From an uncultured Bacteroidales bacterium (GTDB lineage Bacteria; Bacteroidota; Bacteroidia; Bacteroidales; F082), in the NCBI GenBank assembly GCA_937896895.1, contig CALBNV010000078.1:1-64000 (forward strand): a stretch of 64,000 bases of DNA. Direction: 5' to 3'. Of this stretch, positions 19,134-27,391 are shown in pieces (the first letter of the stretch is position 1; each line of letters starts with the position of its first letter). The translations under genes were made by a program, and so were the position numbers. Below the pieces are notes generated by a model that searched no databases, was not told where the DNA came from, and worked only from the letters and a program-made list of their open reading frames with translations.

Positions 19134-20417
19134 ATGAATGAGATTTTGATTCTCCGCTCGTCGTTTCAGACCGATGAGTATGTAAAAAAAGAATACGCCG
19201 AGCTGCTGCGCTTGCTCACAGAGAAATGTGGTGCAAGTTTCAGGGTGATAGGCGAGGAGATGCCGCTTCCACAAATCAAGAAGCATGATACAATCCTTGT
19301 GGCGACAGGTGGAGTTGAAGGACTTTTTGTCAAACTCCTTGAAAATGAATTTGTTGCTGAAAATGTCACGCTGATTGCCGACGGCAGGAACAACTCGCTC
19401 GCGGCATCAATGGAGATCCTGACTTATCTCAATGAAAAAGGCGGAAACGGCAAAATCATTCACGGAACTAACGAGGAAATCGTTGCGGATCTGCTTGGTC
19501 CACAACAAATTAAGTCGGATGAAAAACTTGTCTCAAATGTCAATGCCGAAAACGTTAAAAGCAGCAGACTCATTGAATTTAATCGAATCGCCATCTTCGG
19601 CGAGCCGTCCGACTGGCTCATCGCAAGCGGCGTTGACCGTGAATTTGTCAAGGAAAAATTCAACGTCGATTTTGTGAATGTCGATATTGAACGTCTTGTT
19701 GCGCGAGTGCAACTCATTGATGATGAGATGGTTGAACTGTTAGCTAAAGATTATGAAGACTCCAGCATCTCCTTCGGTGAAGCGAATCACCGCGATTTGT
19801 TGAACTCACTGAAACTGTATTTGGCGATAAGTCAGATTTGCCATGAGGAAAACTGCACTTGTCTGACAATCAGGTGTTTTGACATAGTGAAACGGCTCAA
19901 TGCGACGAGTTGTCTCGCGCTTGCGATGCTCAACGACGAAGGTATCGACGCTTCGTGCGAGGGCGACCTGCAATCGCTGCTTACCATGATTGTGGCTCGT
20001 AGGATTGCATGGCAGCCCGCGTTCATGGCAAACCCGTCAGGTATGTCGAAAGAAAACGGAACCACTACCTTCGCGCATTGCACCGTACCGATGTCGATGT
20101 GCAGAAAATATGGTTTCAGAAGTCACTTCGAGTCAGGACTTGGAATCGCGATAGCAGGGGAGATGCCTGTCAATCAGAAATATACGATTTTCAAATGGGG
20201 CGGCAGACGGCTTGAGCGTTTCTTCGTCGAAGAGGTTGACGCGGTCGAAAAACCGTATAGCGAGCATCTTTGCAGAACACAGATAACGTTTAAATTCTAT
20301 AAGGCGGAATACATGCTGAACTGCCCGATCGGCAACCACCACATTATTATTAAAGGTGCGGTTGCCGCAAAAATCAGGCAAGCGATGAAAGAAATCGGAG
20401 TGGAGGAGGTGATGTAA
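19134..20417 (+). CDS. L-fucose/L-arabinose isomerase-like protein
   Basis: About 427 residues. The C-terminal half matches the sugar isomerase fold of the fucose/arabinose isomerase superfamily: CLTIRCFDIVKRLNATSCLALAMLNDEGIDASCEGD, FMANPSG, and HCTVP followed by a FRSHFESGLG segment. The Glu in ASCEGD and the His in AHCTVP are plausible metal ligands. The N-terminal half is a Rossmann-like region with ILVATGGVEG. Substrate is not predictable. The frame is open from a GTG at 19110, but the ATG at 19134 (MNEILIL) is preferred. Confidence 0.7.
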   Translation: MNEILILRSSFQTDEYVKKEYAELLRLLTEKCGASFRVIGEEMPLPQIKKHDTILVATGGVEGLFVKLLENEFVAENVTLIADGRNNSLAASMEILTYLNEKGGNGKIIHGTNEEIVADLLGPQQIKSDEKLVSNVNAENVKSSRLIEFNRIAIFGEPSDWLIASGVDREFVKEKFNVDFVNVDIERLVARVQLIDDEMVELLAKDYEDSSISFGEANHRDLLNSLKLYLAISQICHEENCTCLTIRCFDIVKRLNATSCLALAMLNDEGIDASCEGDLQSLLTMIVARRIAWQPAFMANPSGMSKENGTTTFAHCTVPMSMCRKYGFRSHFESGLGIAIAGEMPVNQKYTIFKWGGRRLERFFVEEVDAVEKPYSEHLCRTQITFKFYKAEYMLNCPIGNHHIIIKGAVAAKIRQAMKEIGVEEVM

Positions 20418-20470
20418 AACAAAAATGAGGTCTATGGGTCATTTTGCGTGATGAGACATAGGCGCTATTG

Positions 20471-20947
20471 TCACGGGTGTTTGTGATTTGCGGTCCAGTC
20501 CATCGCAGCCTTCGCCCTGTTCCTGGACTCTTCAAGGATCTCAAGGGCTTGGCTGTTGAGCCACCGCTCCTCTTCGGTCACGGGCGTTATGACGATGCCG
20601 TGCGGCCTCGAATGATGGTTCTCGTCGAGATACGCGAACGTGGCGAAACCATCGGCGGCCGTCTTCTCCGGCTCGCGGCTGCGGTACATCTTCGTGTAAA
20701 CGGTGATGGTCGATTTGCCTGCCGCCACGACCTTGCTCTCGAATGTCACGATGTCGCCCGCGAAAATCGGGAACTTGAAGTCGATGCCGTGAAGCACCAG
20801 AAGCACCGTGTCCTTCGTGTCAACGTACTGCGCCACAGCGAAATATGAACTCTCCAGGAAATACTCCGAACAGCGTCCGGCAAAAAAGGTCTGGTGATGG
20901 TTGAGGTCGGCCAACTTGATGAGCCGCTGGGAAAAAGTTGCTTGCAT
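20471..20947 (-). CDS. Acyl-CoA thioesterase (hotdog fold)
   Basis: A 158-residue protein of the acyl-CoA hydrolase family: DLNHHQTFFAGRCSEYFLESSYFAVAQYV (the Asn/Asp-containing catalytic helix), GIDFKFPIFAGDIVTFESKVVAAGKSTITVYTKMY, and TAADGFATFAYLDEN. Hydrolyses acyl-CoA to free acid and CoA. Soluble and monocistronic. It converges with the isomerase-like gene, with a 53-base gap in which I see no convincing terminator. Confidence 0.82.
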   Translation of the reverse strand: MQATFSQRLIKLADLNHHQTFFAGRCSEYFLESSYFAVAQYVDTKDTVLLVLHGIDFKFPIFAGDIVTFESKVVAAGKSTITVYTKMYRSREPEKTAADGFATFAYLDENHHSRPHGIVITPVTEEERWLNSQALEILEESRNRAKAAMDWTANHKHP

Positions 20948-21114
20948 TGTGTCGGTTTTTATTATGTTATGAGTTTGTCTATTACAGGGTAAATGGATGT
21001 TTGACGTGGAAACTGCCGCCGGTGATCACAGACGACAGCCTCGTCCTGACACCCGTCACGAATCGAGCCTGCAAAATATTCTCTCTTCGTGACTTTTCAC
21101 CCTGAAATCCGCTG

Positions 21115-21122
21115 CAAAAATA
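21115..21122 (-). promoter_or_regulatory. -7 box (TATTTTTG) probably for the thioesterase gene
   Basis: TATTTTTG followed by CAGC on the minus strand in the divergent gap 20948-21345. It is 168 bases from the start codon, so the leader would be long. Apart from this and the plus-strand box at 21217, I see nothing else in that gap. Confidence 0.4.
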
Positions 21123-21216
21123 CACCTCTTTTCCGAAAACTTCATCAAAAATTTGAAATTTGTTGCCCGACTGAAAATATTTTAATTTTTCTCTTGCATG
21201 TTGCCAATGAGTAACA

Positions 21217-21224
21217 TATCTTTG
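21217..21224 (+). promoter_or_regulatory. -7 box (TATCTTTG) for the gene at 21346
   Basis: TATCTTTG followed by CTG. Both the ATG at 21289 and that at 21346 lie downstream of it, so it does not decide the start. Confidence 0.5.
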
Positions 21225-21345
21225 CTGGCTGAAATTTGACAGATGAAAAATGATAAAAATCGATGTGATACGGGACGTAAAATCATAGATGCTGCTGTTC
21301 AAATCATTGACAGGATTATTCACAGGTAAATTTAAACTAAAAAAT

Positions 21346-22188
21346 ATGACAGACGAAAAATTAAAGATTTTGGAAGGTTACGCCCCGACTTACCGTTTCA
21401 GGATGCAGCTGCATTCGATGGTTTACGGCAGGGACGCCGGCAAGGTGCGGGAAGTGGAATCGTTCCTGAAGGAGATTGTTGAAAAAAGTGATTTCTCGAT
21501 GTGCGTCCGCGCCGATGATTTTGAGAAAATCGTTGAGTCAGACAGAGTTAAGAGTATGTTTGAGACCGGGCACGGCACGAGCAACGGAGGCATCGAGACA
21601 CGCCGGGAATGGGTGAGACGAATGTACGGAGTCAATCCAAACAGCCTTGAAAACTCCGATTTCCCGAAATACGGCGTCCTGACCGGAAAAAACAAGGTCG
21701 CCGACCTCGCGCGTGACCCGGACTTGTTCTATCATTACGGCTCCATAATGCTGACTTTGCGAAAGGAGAATTTCATCGACCGCACGACGATGACCGTCGG
21801 AAGCAGCTTCAACTTCGATGAGTCGCTGCTCAAGTCCCCGACTTTTGTCAAAGACCCCAAGGCATTATGTATCAAGGGATTCCCGACAGACCCGACTTTG
21901 AATAAGGGCGGCTGGTTCAACGGGCTGATGTTCTTTTACGACATGTTGAAAAGCGGAAAACTCTCCGTTTCAAAGCCAAATTGCCTCTCCATCGCCGCCG
22001 ATGACATGCCTGGATTCGAGAATTACGAGCTGCAGTTCCACGGCGAGATCGTCTTCTCGCGCGATGTCGAGGCGGTGACGTATTTCCCGCTCCAAGGCAA
22101 CGAAGAGGAGATAATCGCAAAGACGGCGCCGAAACTCGACGCGCTCGGAATCAGACATGACGGGTTCATGTCGGGCCTGCTGTTGTGA
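21346..22188 (+). CDS. Uncharacterised protein, possibly ADP-ribosyltransferase-like (DUF3626-like)
   Basis: 280 residues from ATG 21346; an in-frame ATG at 21289 would add 19 residues. No signal peptide or TM. An N-terminal helical half contains FETGHGTSNGG. The C-terminal half has the order PKYGVL..., FYHYGSIMLTLRK, IDRTTMTVGSSF and NYELQFHGEIVFSRDVEAVTYFP. A Y/F-G-S-I-x-L strand, an R-x-T-x-T-x-G-S/D-S motif and a late E-x-Q-x-H-G strand recall DUF3626 and, more distantly, ADP-ribosyltransferase folds. I cannot confirm this without a profile search. It stands alone between a thioesterase and a MerR regulator. Confidence 0.5.
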   Translation: MTDEKLKILEGYAPTYRFRMQLHSMVYGRDAGKVREVESFLKEIVEKSDFSMCVRADDFEKIVESDRVKSMFETGHGTSNGGIETRREWVRRMYGVNPNSLENSDFPKYGVLTGKNKVADLARDPDLFYHYGSIMLTLRKENFIDRTTMTVGSSFNFDESLLKSPTFVKDPKALCIKGFPTDPTLNKGGWFNGLMFFYDMLKSGKLSVSKPNCLSIAADDMPGFENYELQFHGEIVFSRDVEAVTYFPLQGNEEEIIAKTAPKLDALGIRHDGFMSGLLL

Positions 22189-22233
22189 TAAGTGTCTGAT
22201 ATTTAAGCAAATAAAAAATAATTGAGAAATCGC

Positions 22234-22266
22234 TTGACTCGTCCGTAACGTCATGGTGTAATTTTG
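22234..22266 (+). promoter_or_regulatory. MerR-type promoter/operator with 19-bp spacer
   Basis: TTGACT (22234-22239) and TAATTT (22259-22264) are separated by exactly 19 bp, the overlong spacer typical of MerR-controlled promoters. The spacer CGTCCGTAACGTCATGGTG carries an imperfect dyad centred on CGTAACG. TAATTTTG also fits the Bacteroidota -7 consensus. It lies just upstream of the merR-family gene, which suggests autoregulation of that gene and possibly the genes after it. Confidence 0.6.
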
Positions 22267-22291
22267 CAGCGAATAACAAGTGCACGGTGTT

Positions 22292-23119
22292 ATGAATGTA
22301 AACAAATTAAAAATCGGTGACTTTTCGCGCCTCTGCCGCGTGACGGTTCGGACGCTCAGGCATTACGAGGAAATCGGGCTGTTCAAGCCTGAAATCGTCG
22401 ATGAATGGACCGGCTACCGGTATTATTCGGTCGGTCAGTTCCAGAAAATGCAGGACATCTTGATGTTGAAGGAGTTGGGATTTTCGTTGGAAGAGATTCG
22501 CGAGCTTTTTGAAGAAGAGACACATTATCCTTCGATAAAAGTCCTTGAAGACAAGATTCGCATCTGCGAGACTGAGCTTCAGCGACTTAAGAAACGTCAG
22601 ACACAGCTGAAGGCGTTGGTGAAGTCCCAAAAAAAGAAACAGAAAATGGAACAAATCACAATTGAGAGACTGCCGGCGATTATCGTAGCGGCGCACAGAA
22701 CGGTCATTCCGTGTTATGAAAGACTTGGCGAGCTGATTTGCAACGTCATCATGCCGGAAATGATCAGGATTAACTGCAAATGCGCTAATCCAGGTTATTG
22801 TTATACAATAGAATATGGCGGTTATAAACCGCAAAACATCGACATTGAATATTGTGAACAGATGACCGAGAAAGGCGTGGACACCGACATCATTAAATTC
22901 AAGGAGATCTCTGAAGTGCCGACGGCGGTCTGCATGAAGGTTTTTGGAAGTTACGACAAACTTTATCAAGCCTATCTTGATGTTTTCGCGTGGATTGAGA
23001 AGGAAGGCTACAAGGTCACCGGCGAACCGCGAGCCAACTACGTCGATGGCGTATGGAACGAGGACAACCCTGAAAGGTGGCTGACAATCATCCAAGTGCC
23101 GGTGGAGAAAGTCGGATAA
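22292..23119 (+). CDS. MerR-family transcriptional regulator with GyrI-like effector domain
   Basis: About 275 residues. The MerR winged-helix is plain: KIGDFSRLCRVTVRTLRHYEEIGLFKPEIVDEWTGYRYYS, then the dimerisation coiled coil (residues about 75-120, ending in KKRQTQLKALVKSQKKK). The C-terminal part (about 125-275) is a GyrI/BmrR-like effector-binding domain (ITIERLPAIIVAAHRTVIPCYERLGEL ... WLTIIQVPVEK). This layout belongs to the multidrug-sensing BmrR/TipA group. The start is ATG 22292; a GTG at 22280 is in frame. Its promoter has MerR-type architecture, so it probably controls itself. Confidence 0.9.
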   Translation: MNVNKLKIGDFSRLCRVTVRTLRHYEEIGLFKPEIVDEWTGYRYYSVGQFQKMQDILMLKELGFSLEEIRELFEEETHYPSIKVLEDKIRICETELQRLKKRQTQLKALVKSQKKKQKMEQITIERLPAIIVAAHRTVIPCYERLGELICNVIMPEMIRINCKCANPGYCYTIEYGGYKPQNIDIEYCEQMTEKGVDTDIIKFKEISEVPTAVCMKVFGSYDKLYQAYLDVFAWIEKEGYKVTGEPRANYVDGVWNEDNPERWLTIIQVPVEKVG

Positions 23120-23125
23120 AAGAAG

Positions 23126-23160
23126 AAAGCACGTCTTCGGGATTTTCGGAGATGTGCTTT
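23126..23160 (+). terminator. Hairpin between merR-like gene and downstream operon
   Basis: AAAGCAC (23126-23132) pairs with GTGCTTT (23154-23160) with further partial pairing inside, followed by AAAATCG rather than a T run. It may be a weak terminator or attenuator that lowers readthrough from the MerR promoter into the genes from 23206. Confidence 0.4.
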
Positions 23161-23205
23161 AAAATCGTTTGAATTAGAAATTTAAAATATTGTGAATCAA
23201 CGGAA

Positions 23206-23556
23206 ATGAATAAATTAAACATCTATTATTGCTCCAAATGCGGCAATGTCGGCATTACCTACGGCAAACCGTCAATTGAATGCTGCGGAAGCAAAATCGA
23301 ACCCGTGTTCATTGAAAATGGAAACACGACTCCTGCCATCACGGAGATGGATGGCGAATACCTTTTGGAATACACTTGCCCGATGACAAAGGACGACTAT
23401 ATTGCCGCTGTCGTGTCGGAACGTTACGACCGTATTGAGCTCATCCGTCTGTTTCCCGAACAGGCCGCAGAGGTGCGCGTGGCGCAAGTGAAAGGAACGA
23501 AGATTTACACCGTATTTTGCCGACATGGTAAAGTGTGGTGTGAGGTAATGAAATAA
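23206..23556 (+). CDS. Desulfoferrodoxin/superoxide-reductase-like small protein
   Basis: A 116-residue protein. The N-terminus has a desulforedoxin-like four-Cys rubredoxin-type site (YYCSKCGN ... IECCGS). The remainder resembles the superoxide reductase beta-sandwich: YTCPMTKDDYIAAVV stands where the active family has HPM..HYI, and VFCRHGKVW where it has YCNLHGLW. The Cys and one His of the catalytic iron site remain, but the other His positions are Cys and Asp, so the classical Fe(His)4Cys centre looks incomplete. It may be an electron-transfer or sensor relative rather than a reductase. It leads a run of tightly spaced genes. Confidence 0.6.
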   Translation: MNKLNIYYCSKCGNVGITYGKPSIECCGSKIEPVFIENGNTTPAITEMDGEYLLEYTCPMTKDDYIAAVVSERYDRIELIRLFPEQAAEVRVAQVKGTKIYTVFCRHGKVWCEVMK

Positions 23557-23573
23557 TCTAAAACATTGAAACC

Positions 23574-24476
23574 ATGAACATTCGTTTAGAACAACCTGAA
23601 GATTACCGCGAGGTGGAGAACCTCACCCGCGAGGCATTTTGGAACGTCTATTGCCCCGGATGCAAGGAGCATTTCGTGCTCAACCAATATCGAAGCAACC
23701 CCGACTTCATTCCGGAACTCGATTTCGTGATGGAAGAAGACGGAAAAATCATCGGCCACGTGATGTTTTCCAAAGCCGAAATCGTGAAGACTGACGGCTC
23801 GCCTTTCTCGGCCTGGACTTTCGGTCCCATCAGCATTCATCCCGACTACAAGCGCAAAGGCTACGGCCTTAAACTGCTTCAATATTCCATCGGGAAAGCC
23901 AAAGAGATGGGCGTCGGCGTGCTGTGCATGGAAGGCAACATCGACTTCTACAAACATGCCGGTTTTGTCTTGGCCAGCAGTTTGAAAATCCATTATCACG
24001 GCGAACCTATTGAAAGTGAAGTGTCGTATTTTTTAGCTCAGGAAATCATTCCGGGCTACCTGAACGGAGTCGAAGGCACATATCATACGCCGGAAGGTTA
24101 TTTCGTGTGCGATGAAAAACCGGAAGCATTCGCGGCATACGAAGCGACTTTTCCCGCCAAGGAGAAACATCTGCAAGAGGGTCAACTGCCGCAATTCTGC
24201 CAGAGTTGCGGCATGCCTCTCGGCAAAGACGGAGACTGCGGCAGGGAAACCGACGGCAGCATCAACTTCGACTATTGCCAGTTCTGCTACAGGGACGGCA
24301 AGTTCACGCAGGACTGCAGCATGGAGGAGATGATCGAACATTGTTCGCAATTCGTAGACGAGGTAAACAAACACATGCCCAAACCCATGACACGTGAAGA
24401 GTACAAACAAATGATGCACGGCTATTTCCCGATGCTGAAACGTTGGAAACGAAAAACACAGAACAACCAGCAATGA
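23574..24476 (+). CDS. GNAT acetyltransferase fused to a C-terminal zinc-ribbon domain
   Basis: A 300-residue fusion. Residues 1-165 are a GNAT N-acetyltransferase with the acetyl-CoA loop ISIHPDYKRKGYGLKLLQYSIGKAKEMG and FYKHAGF. Residues about 200-290 form a zinc-ribbon of the Zn_ribbon_2 type: FCQSCGMPLGKDGDCGRETDGS...YCQFCYRDGKFTQDCSMEEMIEHC and a closing M-T-R-E-E-Y-K helix. The GNAT part resembles those acting on small molecules or proteins; the substrate is unknown. It is 17 bases after the desulfoferrodoxin-like gene and its stop overlaps the next start (ATGA). Confidence 0.85.
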   Translation: MNIRLEQPEDYREVENLTREAFWNVYCPGCKEHFVLNQYRSNPDFIPELDFVMEEDGKIIGHVMFSKAEIVKTDGSPFSAWTFGPISIHPDYKRKGYGLKLLQYSIGKAKEMGVGVLCMEGNIDFYKHAGFVLASSLKIHYHGEPIESEVSYFLAQEIIPGYLNGVEGTYHTPEGYFVCDEKPEAFAAYEATFPAKEKHLQEGQLPQFCQSCGMPLGKDGDCGRETDGSINFDYCQFCYRDGKFTQDCSMEEMIEHCSQFVDEVNKHMPKPMTREEYKQMMHGYFPMLKRWKRKTQNNQQ

Positions 24477-25006
24477 ACATATTGATCTTATCAGGAAGTC
24501 CACGGATCGGGGGTAACACCGACCGGCTTGTGGAAGCTTTTGCAAATGGGGCTTCAAAAAAACACCACGTCGAAGTCATTCCGGTACACGGATACAAGGT
24601 AAATCCATGCATGGGATGCAACGTATGCTTCGGAAATGAAGGAAACCTCTGTTGTCAGAATGACGACATGCAAAAAATTTATGGAAAAATGGAACAGGCC
24701 GACATGCTTGTACTGGCTTCACCCGTGTATTTCTACGGTTTGAGTGCCCAAATGAAAGCCGTAATCGACCGCTTGCACAACCCGATACGCGACACCTTCA
24801 AAATAAAGAAAACGGCATTGCTTCTGGTGGGTGCCGCTTCATTGCCGGAACTTTTCGACAGCATCATCGCCCAATACCGGCTTTGTGTGAAATTCTTCAA
24901 ATTGGAAGACATGGGCCATGTACTGGTACGAGGAGTAAGGGAAAAAGGGGACATTGTAAACACGACGGCTTTGCAGGAAGCCCTGAAATTAGGACAGAAT
25001 ATATGA
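24473..25006 (+). CDS. NADPH-dependent FMN reductase/flavodoxin-family oxidoreductase
   Basis: A 177-residue protein. The flavodoxin-like fold starts with ILILSGSPRIGGNTDRLVEAFANGA (FMN phosphate loop), then the iron-sulfur-flavoprotein type Cys cluster NPCMGCNVCFGNEGNLCCQ, then MLVLASPVYFYGLSAQMKAVIDRL. The four to five cysteines suggest a redox-active or metal-binding site, as in ISF-like proteins. The start ATG overlaps the stop of the GNAT fusion (ATGA), so the two are translationally coupled. Confidence 0.85.
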   Translation: MNILILSGSPRIGGNTDRLVEAFANGASKKHHVEVIPVHGYKVNPCMGCNVCFGNEGNLCCQNDDMQKIYGKMEQADMLVLASPVYFYGLSAQMKAVIDRLHNPIRDTFKIKKTALLLVGAASLPELFDSIIAQYRLCVKFFKLEDMGHVLVRGVREKGDIVNTTALQEALKLGQNI

Positions 25007-25404
25007 AAACGAGACTTTTATTCATAGCGACATTCGCGTTGCTGCTGGGTTGCAGCCGCGACAGAACCGAATACGAAATACGGTATTGTTTCGACAACAC
25101 CGACATGCATTCCGATTTTCTGGAAGCCTACGAACTCACGAGCGACACCACCGGAAACGGCAAATGGCGGAGCGAAAGGCACCATCTGGACACCGTGATA
25201 ACCGACGGTGACACTGTGGAATGGGCCTCCGGCACCCTGAAGGACGTGGCACGCGGGAACTGCGTGGCACTGCTGATCAACACATCGGGGTGGAGGGCAT
25301 GCGGTGGAGGAAACTACAAGCTCGACACTATTTTTCACCTCAAAAAAGGTGAGGACAACTACATCTACATCACCCCGTCATTTGAATGGAAAAACAGATA
25401 TTGA
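25003..25404 (+). CDS. Small lipoprotein of unknown function
   Basis: A 133-residue protein. The signal sequence KTRLLFIATFALLLGCS ends in a lipobox (LLGC), so the mature part should be a lipoprotein. The rest is a small beta-rich domain (TEYEIRYCFDNTDMHSDFLEAYEL ... NCVALLINTSGW) without a family I recognise. The start overlaps the stop of the flavodoxin-family gene (ATGA). Confidence 0.7.
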   Translation: MKTRLLFIATFALLLGCSRDRTEYEIRYCFDNTDMHSDFLEAYELTSDTTGNGKWRSERHHLDTVITDGDTVEWASGTLKDVARGNCVALLINTSGWRACGGGNYKLDTIFHLKKGEDNYIYITPSFEWKNRY

Positions 25405-25434
25405 GCAAGGAAACAGCACAAAAAGAAGAAAATC

Positions 25435-25989
25435 ATGAACCTGGGCAATAAAATTTTGGAAACACAAAGATTGATACTCCGTCCGTGGCGCGAGGACGAT
25501 GCGGAAGCACTTTACAAGTACGCCTCCGACCCCGAAGTAGGGCCGCGTGCCGGCTGGCCGCCGCACCAAAGCGTAGAGGAGAGCCGCGAAATCATCAACG
25601 GAATATTCAGCGGTGAAGGCATGTGGGCGGTGGAATTAAAGGAAACCGGCGAACCGATCGGCTGCGTGGGTTATCTGCCGTCCTCGGCCTCGAATCTGCC
25701 GATTGCCGACGACGAAGCCGAAGTAGGTTATTGGATTGCCAAACCATATTGGAACCAAGGCATCTGCACCGAGGCCATGAAAGCTGTCGTTGATTATTGT
25801 TTTGAAGTGAAGGGCTTCACGCGTCTTTGGGGCGATTATTTCCCGGAAAATCCAGCTTCCGGCAGAGTGATGGAAAAATGCGGGTTTTCCGACACCGGAA
25901 GGACAACCACCTGCCCCAACCTTGAAGTTGGCGGCGACCGTCCGGTGAGAATCATGAGTCTGTCGCAAAATGAGGGAAAACAAATATGA
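25435..25989 (+). CDS. GNAT acetyltransferase (RimJ/RimL-like)
   Basis: A 184-residue protein with LETQRLILRPWREDDAEALYKYASDPEVGPRAGWPPH at the N-terminus, EVGYWIAKPYWNQGICTEAMKAVVDY (acetyl-CoA binding helix) and FPENPASGRVMEKCGF, the standard RimJ/RimL pattern. It could acetylate protein N-termini or a small molecule. Its stop codon overlaps the next start (ATGA). Confidence 0.88.
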   Translation: MNLGNKILETQRLILRPWREDDAEALYKYASDPEVGPRAGWPPHQSVEESREIINGIFSGEGMWAVELKETGEPIGCVGYLPSSASNLPIADDEAEVGYWIAKPYWNQGICTEAMKAVVDYCFEVKGFTRLWGDYFPENPASGRVMEKCGFSDTGRTTTCPNLEVGGDRPVRIMSLSQNEGKQI

Positions 25990-26546
25990 ATACCTTCTAC
26001 ACAAACGACCGCGCTGAATGGCGCAAATGGCTCGGCGAGCATTTCGAGACGGAGAAAGAAATCTGGTTCGTCTTTCCCGTGAAGGCGGCGGAAGAGGGGA
26101 GCCTTTCCTACAACGATATGGTGGAGGAAGCACTTTGTTTCGGTTGGATTGACAGTACAATCAAGCACATCGACCCAACCCATCGGGCGCAGCGCATCAC
26201 GCCGCGCAATCCGAAAAGCACGTATTCACGTCCCAACATCGAGCGGCTGATCTGGCTTGACGCACACAATTTGATTCATCCGAAAGTCAGGCCTTCGGTG
26301 CTGCCTTTGATTCAGACACCATTCCTTTTTCCGGAGGATATTCTTGCGGAAATCAGGAAAGACGAGGAAACATGGAAAAATTACGGCAACTTTTCGGAGC
26401 CTTACCGGCGCATCCGGGTTGCCTATATTGATGCAGCACGCAAGCGTCCGGAGGAATTTCAGAAACGATTGGAAAATTTTATCCAGAAAACAAAAGAAAA
26501 CAAAATCATACAAGGTTATGGCGGAATCGAAAAATATTACAAGTGA
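25986..26546 (+). CDS. YdeI/OmpD-associated family protein (bacteriocin-protection-like)
   Basis: A 186-residue soluble protein. Family marks: FYTNDRAEWRKWLGEHFETEKEIWFVFPVK, the segment SYNDMVEEALCFGWIDSTIKHID, RAQRITPRNPKSTYSR, and the C-terminal PYRRIRVAYIDAARKRPEEFQKRLENFI helix. Members are annotated as bacteriocin-protection proteins; the biochemical activity is unknown. Coupled to the GNAT gene by an ATGA overlap. Confidence 0.85.
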   Translation: MNTFYTNDRAEWRKWLGEHFETEKEIWFVFPVKAAEEGSLSYNDMVEEALCFGWIDSTIKHIDPTHRAQRITPRNPKSTYSRPNIERLIWLDAHNLIHPKVRPSVLPLIQTPFLFPEDILAEIRKDEETWKNYGNFSEPYRRIRVAYIDAARKRPEEFQKRLENFIQKTKENKIIQGYGGIEKYYK

Positions 26547-26550
26547 GAAA

Positions 26551-27174
26551 ATGAAACAAGAGATAAATCCCCAAGAAACAACGCGAGCTCAAGCCTTTAG
26601 TTTTTGGATGTCGTCGCCCATGCCAATGGTGACTTTGGTGAAGACCATCGACGTCTCTCGATTGGTGAAAGTAAGCAAACGGAAACATCTGTCGTTCAAC
26701 ATGTTGATGTGCTGGTGCATCGGCAAGGCGGCGAGTCAAATTGAAGAGTTTTATAAGTTACCAGAAAACGGCAAGTTTTATCAATACGACCAATTGGCCG
26801 TCAATGTGATTGTCAACAATAAAAATGGCGGAATCAACTCATGCGACATAGCCTTCACAAATGATTTGTTGCAATTCAGTAAGGATCATGCTGAATTAAC
26901 GCGAAAAACAACTGACGAATGCAAGAGCTTTTTCCTCGAAGACAAGATGGTTGTGGGCACATCGGCCATGATTGACACCGAACTCGACTGCATTGTAAAT
27001 CAATATACTGAGCAATTCTGCAATCCGATGGTGATGTGGGGGAAATATCGGAAAGGATTATTCAAAACAATGTTGCCGGTGTCATTTCAGTTTCATCATG
27101 TTCAAATGGATGGCGGTCATGGTGCTCGATTTTTGGAGAATTTACAGGCGGAAATCAGAAAGTTTTTGACATGA
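26551..27174 (+). CDS. Chloramphenicol acetyltransferase-like (CatA-like) O-acetyltransferase
   Basis: About 207 residues from ATG 26551, 4 bases after the previous stop. It has the CAT fold: FSFWMSSPMPMVTLVKTIDVSRLVKVSKRKHLSFNMLMCWCIGKAAS and the catalytic motif FHHVQMDGGHGARFL, where the first or second His with D-G is the acetyl-CoA transferase motif HHxxxDG. CatA-like proteins without the substrate pocket of true CAT are common in Bacteroidota, so resistance cannot be claimed. Last gene of the putative stress/resistance run. Confidence 0.8.
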   Translation: MKQEINPQETTRAQAFSFWMSSPMPMVTLVKTIDVSRLVKVSKRKHLSFNMLMCWCIGKAASQIEEFYKLPENGKFYQYDQLAVNVIVNNKNGGINSCDIAFTNDLLQFSKDHAELTRKTTDECKSFFLEDKMVVGTSAMIDTELDCIVNQYTEQFCNPMVMWGKYRKGLFKTMLPVSFQFHHVQMDGGHGARFLENLQAEIRKFLT

Positions 27175-27279
27175 AATATATTGTGCGACATGGTTGAAAA
27201 GAAAGATACATTTATGGCAAAACGTTTCGGATGTTCGTCAGGAGACACTAATCTGTCGGCGGAGCTGTTGTTGGAGAAT

Positions 27280-27332
27280 AAGCCGAAACTTGTCCAAAAT
27301 GCCGAAAAAAACGCAGGTTTGGACAAGTTTTG
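27280..27332. repeat. Palindromic repeat, copy A (3' side of the AAA ATPase gene)
   Basis: AAACTTGTCCAAA (27286-27298) and TTTGGACAAGTTT (27318-27330) are a perfect 13-bp inverted repeat around a 19-base loop. The whole 53-base block recurs in the same orientation at 28858-28910 with three differences. Confidence 0.85.
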
Positions 27333-27391
27333 ACTTGACTGATTAATTGTTGTATATGTTGTAACTTGTTTCTAATCAAATATTTAATGTT

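Noticed and set aside
23206..23556. Annotation as active superoxide reductase
   Set aside because: Two of the expected iron-binding His positions are replaced.
26551..27174. Chloramphenicol resistance gene
   Set aside because: Only the general CAT fold and HH...DG motif are present; similar Bacteroidota proteins are not shown to confer resistance.
27190..27333. 47-codon frame before the palindrome, ending in the repeat
   Set aside because: Half of it is the palindrome itself; no conserved feature; likely leftover sequence.
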